Positions 8,392 to 12,217 of a stretch of DNA of 12,217 nt are shown here, one piece after another; position 1 is the stretch's first letter, and every line of letters begins with the position of its first letter. Below the pieces are notes generated by a model, which saw nothing but the letters and a program-made list of their open reading frames with translations, was not told where the DNA came from and ran no database searches. Origin of the DNA: an uncultured Allomuricauda sp. (GTDB lineage: Bacteria; Bacteroidota; Bacteroidia; Flavobacteriales; Flavobacteriaceae); the NCBI GenBank assembly GCA_937911965.1, contig CALDPL010000060.1, positions 1 through 12,217 on the forward strand, read 5' to 3'. A program made the translations under genes and the position numbers.

Positions 8392-8409
8392 TGCATGTTT
8401 AGATGTGCA
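8392..8409. promoter_or_regulatory. Operator-like palindrome, start-proximal copy
   Basis: An imperfect 18-bp inverted repeat, TGCATGT-TTAG-ATGTGCA, with 5 of 7 arm pairs matching. It begins two bases upstream of the ATPase start codon, so it overlies the ribosome-binding region. It shares TTTAGATGTGCAAA (8398-8411) exactly with the distal copy 33 bp away. A DNA operator, or an mRNA hairpin that hides the start, would both fit. Confidence 0.5.
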
Positions 8410-8424
8410 AAGTTCATTGAAAAG

Positions 8425-8442
8425 TGCACATTTAGATGTGCA
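8425..8442. promoter_or_regulatory. Operator-like palindrome, promoter-proximal copy
   Basis: A perfect 7-bp inverted repeat with a 4-base centre, TGCACAT-TTAG-ATGTGCA. Its centre lies 33 bp from that of the start-proximal copy, about three helical turns, so both would face the same side of the DNA. It overlaps the end of the predicted -7 element and the expected transcription start of the ATPase gene, an arrangement typical of a repressor site. Confidence 0.6.
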
Positions 8443-8448
8443 AAAATA
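8441..8448 (-). promoter_or_regulatory. Predicted -7 promoter element of the DUF4143 ATPase gene
   Basis: The minus strand reads TATTTTTG here, an exact match to the Bacteroidota TAnnTTTG -7 element. The start codon is about 52 bases downstream, a plausible leader length. At the expected 19-base distance upstream no clear TTTG is found, so the -33 element is weak. Transcription would start inside the palindrome at 8425-8442. Confidence 0.45.
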
Positions 8449-8478
8449 CAAAATAGCAATTAAAACTCCTAAGAATGT

Positions 8479-8502
8479 AAAACGCCCCGCAGGGGGCGTT
8501 TT
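8479..8502 (-). terminator. Rho-independent terminator of the fad operon
   Basis: A perfect hairpin with 10-bp arms AAAACGCCCC and GGGGCGTTTT and a 4-base loop. On the minus strand it lies 29 bases past the stop of the acyl-CoA dehydrogenase gene and ends in TTTT, as expected for an intrinsic terminator. The arm symmetry would also give a T-run on the plus strand, but no plus-strand gene ends here. It insulates the DUF4143 gene from read-through of the fad operon. Confidence 0.85.
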
Positions 8503-8531
8503 GGTGAATCACTTTATTGCATTGTGACCAA

Positions 8532-10343
8532 TCAGTCAAAGGTATAGCCGTTATCAGCGGCCACCTTGTCGGCGATCTGGGTACGCAATGCCTGAACATT
8601 GGGGTGGTTCGTGTATTTTGTGAACCGTTTCAATCCCATGAGCATCATCCGTTGCTGGTCCCCTTCGGCAAAGGAGATTATGGCCTCCTTACCCTTTTGG
8701 GAAACAATGTCCACGGCCCGGTAGAGATAGAGTTTGGCCATGGCAATCTGAGTGGCTTGGGCCTCTTCCCCGAAGCGTTTGGCATTTTTCTCGGTACGCA
8801 GGATGGCGGATTCCGCCAAATAGACCTGGATCAGGATGTCCGCGGCCGGCATCAACAGCATTTGGTGCTCTTCGAGATCCGGGCCGTATTTTTGCACGGC
8901 TCTTCCGGCAATCATCAGGAACACCTTTTTCAAACGTGCCACCAAATCCTTTTCCTCGGCGAAAAGCTCCGAAAAGTCCGGACTTTCAAATGAGGGGATG
9001 CCCATCAATTCCTCCCCGACCGCCGTTGCGGGACCCAAGAGGTCCACATGGCCCTTCATGGCTTTTTTGACCAACATGCCCACGGACAGCATCCTGTTGA
9101 TTTCATTGGTTCCCTCATAGATCCTGGAGATGCGTGCATCCCGCCATGCGGATTCCATTGGGGAATCGGCACTGAATCCCATGCCCCCGAAGATCTGGAT
9201 GCCCTCATCAGTGGTGTGTTGCACGTGTTCGGATACGGCCACTTTCAGGATGGAACATTCAATGGCGTATTCCTCCACCCCTTTGAGTTCCGCTTCCTGG
9301 TGGCTGTTGCCATCGGCAATCCTGATGGCGATACGGTCCTCGATGTTCTTGGCGGCACGGTAACTGGCCGATTCATCCACATAGGCATTTGTGGCCATAT
9401 CGGCTATCTTGGCCTTTATGGCCCCGAATTCCATGATGGGGGTCTTGAACTGGATCCGTTCCTTGGCGTATCGGGTCGCTTCGTTGATCACCCTTCTCTG
9501 GGCCTCCAAGCAGGCAGCGGCCAATTTTATCCTTCCCACATTCAGGGAGTTCATGGCTATCTTGAACCCATTGCCCCTTTCGGACAACATATTTTCAACA
9601 GGGACCTTGGTTTCATTGAAGAACACTTGGCGGGTAGAGGAGGAGTGTATCCCCAGTTTGTTTTCTTCTTCCCCCAAGCTGATTCCGTTTTTGGGATCGT
9701 TTTCAACGATGAACCCGGTGATGTACTTGTCGTCCTCGATGCGGGCAAAGACTATGAACAGATTGCAGAACCCCGCATTGGAAATCCACATTTTCTGCCC
9801 GCTGATGCTGTAGTATTTGCCGTCCTCGGAAAGTACGGCCTTGGTCTTGCCGGAATTGGCATCGGATCCGGCTCCCGGTTCGGTAAGGCAATAGGCCCCG
9901 AACCATTCGCCGCTCGCCAATTTCGGCACATACTTTTGCTTTTGTTCCTCGGTTCCATAAAGGGTGATGGGAAGGGTCCCGATTCCCGTATGGGCCCCGA
10001 ACGCGGTACTGAAGGACCCTGTGGCCCCGGAAATATAATCACAGACCAACATGGTGGACACAAAGCCCATGCCCATCCCACCGTACTGTTGGGGCACGGC
10101 CACACTGAGCAGACCGAGTTCCCCGGCCTTGCGCATGCATTCCTCGGTCAAGGCGTAGTCCTTTTTTTCAAAGCGCTCCCAATGGGCCCAGATTTCACGG
10201 TCCACGAATTCCTTGGTGCTCTCTCGCATCATCCTTTGTTCCTCATTGAGGTCCTCCAAGGTGAAAATATCCTCACATTGGGTCTGCTTGACCAGGAATT
10301 GGCCCCCTCGTAGCAGTTCGTTGTTTGCGGTTTCGGCGTTCAT
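8532..10343 (-). CDS. fadE: Acyl-CoA dehydrogenase, VLCAD/FadE-like with C-terminal extension
   Basis: A 603-residue FAD enzyme for the first step of beta-oxidation, acyl-CoA to trans-2-enoyl-CoA. The N-terminal helical domain (about 30-148) is followed by the signature YCLTEPGAGSDA at 151-162, the beta domain (about 150-260) and the C-terminal helical domain with IQIFGGMGF at 382-390 and RISRIYEGTNE at 404-414; Glu410 in YEGT is the predicted catalytic base by analogy with MCAD and VLCAD. Residues about 430-603 are an extra helical extension not present in ordinary 380-residue family members; VLCAD/ACAD9 and B. subtilis FadE (about 594 residues) also have one, so longer substrates and a dimeric form are likely. 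The gene is 18 bases downstream of the thiolase and is the last in the operon before the terminator. An electron-transfer flavoprotein would be the electron acceptor; its genes are not here. Confidence 0.93.
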   Translation of the reverse strand: MNAETANNELLRGGQFLVKQTQCEDIFTLEDLNEEQRMMRESTKEFVDREIWAHWERFEKKDYALTEECMRKAGELGLLSVAVPQQYGGMGMGFVSTMLVCDYISGATGSFSTAFGAHTGIGTLPITLYGTEEQKQKYVPKLASGEWFGAYCLTEPGAGSDANSGKTKAVLSEDGKYYSISGQKMWISNAGFCNLFIVFARIEDDKYITGFIVENDPKNGISLGEEENKLGIHSSSTRQVFFNETKVPVENMLSERGNGFKIAMNSLNVGRIKLAAACLEAQRRVINEATRYAKERIQFKTPIMEFGAIKAKIADMATNAYVDESASYRAAKNIEDRIAIRIADGNSHQEAELKGVEEYAIECSILKVAVSEHVQHTTDEGIQIFGGMGFSADSPMESAWRDARISRIYEGTNEINRMLSVGMLVKKAMKGHVDLLGPATAVGEELMGIPSFESPDFSELFAEEKDLVARLKKVFLMIAGRAVQKYGPDLEEHQMLLMPAADILIQVYLAESAILRTEKNAKRFGEEAQATQIAMAKLYLYRAVDIVSQKGKEAIISFAEGDQQRMMLMGLKRFTKYTNHPNVQALRTQIADKVAADNGYTFD

Positions 10344-10361
10344 TTTGTTTCGATTTTGTCC

Positions 10362-11552
10362 CTAGTTGAAAAATTCAAATATCCCTGCGGCACCCTGTCC
10401 GGTCCCCACGCACATGGTCACCAACCCGTGTTTGCCCTTTTGGCCGCGCCTGCGCATCTCGTTGAAGAGCTGTACGGACAGCTTTGATCCGGTACAGCCC
10501 AAGGGATGGCCCAGGGCAATGGCACCCCCGTTCACGTTGACGATCTCGGGGTCCATTCCCAATTCCCGGATAACGGCCAGGGACTGGGAGGCGAATGCCT
10601 CATTGAGTTCGATGAGCCCAATGTCCTTGAGGTTCATCCCGGCTTGCTTCAAAGCCTTTGGTACGGCCTTGATGGGACCTACTCCCATGATCCTGGGTTC
10701 CACACCGGCCGCTGCATAGTTCACCAACCGGGCGATGGGCTCGAGGCCGAGTTCCTTGACCATGTCCTCGCTCATCACCATTACAAAGGCGGCTCCATCG
10801 CTCATTTGGGAGGAGTTGCCCGCGGTGACGCTCCCATTGGCCGCAAAAACCGGCCTTAGTTTGTTCAAAGTGGGAATATTGGTATCCTTTCGGGGTCCTT
10901 CATCCTTGGAGATCGTATAGGTCGTGGTTTCCTTTTTACCCGATTCGTTCACGAAGGTGTGCTCCACCTCAATGGGCACGATCTGCTCCTTGAACCTGTT
11001 TTCTTCCTGGGCCTTCAAGGCCTTCATATGGGAATTGTAGGCAAAGACATCCTGGTCTTCCCGGGATACCTTGTATTGCTCGGCGACCGCTTCGGCCGTA
11101 AGGCCCATCCCCCAATAATAGTCCTCATGGCCCGCTTTGGCCGTGCTGTAGTCCGGGGTGGGCCTATAGCCCCCCATGGGAATATAACTCATGCTTTCCG
11201 CCCCCCCGGCAATGATGCAATCGGCCATGCCCGCTTGGATCTTGGCCGTGGCTATGGCAATGGTCTCCAGTCCAGATGCGCAGTAGCGGTTGACGGTCAC
11301 CCCGGGCACATCCTCTATGTCCAATCCCATAAGGGAGATCAGCCGGGCCATGTTCAGGCCCTGTTCGGCTTCGGGCATGGCGTTCCCCACAATCAGGTCA
11401 TCGATTCGTTTTTTGTCCAATTGGGGCAGTTCCCCCATCATGTGTTCTATGACTTCGGCGGCCAACTGATCCGGTCTCTTGAAGCGGAATACGCCCCTTG
11501 GGGCCTTGCCCACTGCCGTTCTGTACGCTTTTACGATATATGCTGTTTTCAT
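10362..11552 (-). CDS. fadA: Acetyl-CoA C-acyltransferase (3-ketoacyl-CoA thiolase)
   Basis: A 396-residue cytoplasmic thiolase that cleaves 3-ketoacyl-CoA with CoA to acetyl-CoA and a shortened acyl-CoA. The nucleophile Cys91 is in NRYCASGLETI (88-98). The active-site segments NEAF (317-320), GGAIALGHPLGCTG (342-355, His349) and CVGTGQG (381-387, Cys381) are all intact, and length equals the family norm. Motif wording fits the degradative thiolase I/FadA type more than the biosynthetic PhaA type, in keeping with its neighbours. It lies between the FadN-type hydratase/dehydrogenase and the acyl-CoA dehydrogenase with gaps of 75 and 18 bases on the same strand, so it is the middle gene of a beta-oxidation operon. 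Confidence 0.95.
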   Translation of the reverse strand: MKTAYIVKAYRTAVGKAPRGVFRFKRPDQLAAEVIEHMMGELPQLDKKRIDDLIVGNAMPEAEQGLNMARLISLMGLDIEDVPGVTVNRYCASGLETIAIATAKIQAGMADCIIAGGAESMSYIPMGGYRPTPDYSTAKAGHEDYYWGMGLTAEAVAEQYKVSREDQDVFAYNSHMKALKAQEENRFKEQIVPIEVEHTFVNESGKKETTTYTISKDEGPRKDTNIPTLNKLRPVFAANGSVTAGNSSQMSDGAAFVMVMSEDMVKELGLEPIARLVNYAAAGVEPRIMGVGPIKAVPKALKQAGMNLKDIGLIELNEAFASQSLAVIRELGMDPEIVNVNGGAIALGHPLGCTGSKLSVQLFNEMRRRGQKGKHGLVTMCVGTGQGAAGIFEFFN

Positions 11553-11627
11553 TTTGGGCCCTATCCCTTAAAGGGTCGACTGCTAGGGGCGGCAGGGGTT
11601 TTATTTGGTTCTTGTTGTTCCTTTGTT

Positions 11628-12217
11628 CTAATTGCGCAGGGGTTTGCCGGTTTTCAACATATGCTGGATCCGCTCCAGGGTCTTTCTTTCGGTACACAGG
11701 GAAAGAAAGGCTTCCCGCTCCAGGTCCAATAGATATTGTTCACTTACATAACTGGGCTCCGACAGGTCCCCACCGGCCATGACATAGGCCAATTTGTTCG
11801 CGATTTTCTTGTCGTGTTCGGAAATATAATGCCCGGCCTCCATGGAGTGGGTCCCCACCAGGAACATGCCCAAGGCCTGTTTTCCGAGTACTTTTACGTC
11901 TTTGCGCCGGATCGGCCTGGTATAGCCAGCCTCGGCCATCAGTTTGGCATGGGCCTTGGCCGTGGCGATTTGCCGGTCCTTGTTGACCACCACGATATCC
12001 TTGCCCTTTTGGAGAATTCCCAGGTCAAAGGCCTCATGGGCCGAGGTGGATACCTTGGCCATTCCTATGGTCAGGAAGTACTCCTGAAGCACATTGAGTT
12101 CCACATCGTTCTTTTTGAAGCTGTCCGAAGCGCGAAGGGCCATTTCCTTGGAACCACCGCCCCCGGGGATCACCCCGACCCCGACCTCAGGTAGGGCCAG
12201 CGTCGCCTGATCCCCGG
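11628..12217 (-). CDS. fadN: FadN-type 3-hydroxyacyl-CoA dehydrogenase/enoyl-CoA hydratase, C-terminal part
   Basis: The reading frame enters from the right edge with no start in the window and stops with TAG at 11630-11628, giving about 196 codons. A GTG at 12173 is in frame but inside a conserved motif, so it is not the start. The visible part begins GDQATLALPEVGVGVIPGGG, a crotonase-fold segment with the conserved EVGVGxIPGGGG stretch seen in the C-terminal enoyl-CoA hydratase half of FadN-type proteins (about 790-800 residues, with the NAD-dependent 3-hydroxyacyl-CoA dehydrogenase half first). The NAD-binding half must lie to the right, outside the window. It would supply the hydration and 3-hydroxy oxidation steps between the acyl-CoA dehydrogenase and the thiolase encoded downstream. 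A stand-alone enoyl-CoA hydratase is the main alternative; the long tail after the motif and the operon order favour FadN. Confidence 0.85.
   Translation of the reverse strand, partial: GDQATLALPEVGVGVIPGGGGSKEMALRASDSFKKNDVELNVLQEYFLTIGMAKVSTSAHEAFDLGILQKGKDIVVVNKDRQIATAKAHAKLMAEAGYTRPIRRKDVKVLGKQALGMFLVGTHSMEAGHYISEHDKKIANKLAYVMAGGDLSEPSYVSEQYLLDLEREAFLSLCTERKTLERIQHMLKTGKPLRN

Noticed and set aside
8333..8418. A possible upstream reading frame starting at an ATG between the palindromes and overlapping the ATPase start
   Set aside because: It is out of frame with the ATPase, very short, has no ribosome-binding site and no recognisable peptide.
8390..8531. The palindrome pair considered as the start of a CRISPR array or the end of an insertion sequence
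   Set aside because: There are only two copies with a 19-base gap, no further repeats, no cas gene or transposase, and no matching terminal repeat at the other end of the ATPase gene.
9048..10313. A 421-codon open frame on the plus strand opposite the acyl-CoA dehydrogenase
   Set aside because: It has no recognisable motif, is rich in Gly/His/Pro/Phe as expected from the complement of a biased coding strand, and the minus-strand gene has all family motifs.
11565..11575. CCCTTAAAGGG palindrome in the fadN-fadA gap, considered as a terminator or operator
   Set aside because: It has 5-bp arms with one central base, which is too tight for a hairpin, has no T-run, and such a short palindrome is expected by chance. 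The 75-base gap otherwise shows nothing clear.

Overview
The window looks like chromosomal DNA of a member of the Bacteroidota, most likely a marine-type Flavobacteriaceae. This rests on the gene content (an OtsA-OtsB fusion next to a GH15 enzyme, a large M28 peptidase with a C-terminal FN3-like domain, an M1-like peptidase, a DUF4143 ATPase) and on one good match to the Bacteroidota -7 promoter element (TAnnTTTG). Most of the DNA is of medium to high GC (hand counts of 60-base lines give 30 to 38 G+C); the DUF4143 gene is clearly AT-richer (18 to 22 of 60). Genus cannot be fixed from this.

Layout. Positions 1-5272 hold a minus-strand gene run read right to left: otsAB fusion (trehalose-6-phosphate synthase plus phosphatase), an exported beta-propeller/double SnoaL-like protein whose start overlaps the otsAB stop by 4 bases, an exported M28 metallopeptidase, and the first 37 codons of a probable exported M1 aminopeptidase cut by the window edge. 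Divergent from otsAB, across a 94-base intergenic region, is a cytoplasmic GH15 glycosidase (5367-7172), a candidate glucoamylase or trehalase. Together otsAB and GH15 could make and break trehalose.

Positions 7199-8531 hold a single AT-rich minus-strand gene for a DUF4143 AAA+ ATPase. It is preceded by two copies of an 18-bp palindrome spaced 33 bp apart and placed over its promoter and translation start: the most interesting unexplained signal here. It looks like a singly acquired gene carrying its own control region.

Positions 8532-12217 hold a minus-strand fatty acid beta-oxidation operon in the order fadN (C-terminal part only), fadA thiolase, fadE-like acyl-CoA dehydrogenase, closed by a perfect 10-bp hairpin terminator at 8479-8502. 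The order is the same as in the fadNAE operon of Bacillus subtilis. I found no RNA genes, CRISPR arrays, insertion sequences or att sites. No clearly undescribed multi-gene system is visible; the best lead is the palindrome pair with the DUF4143 gene.
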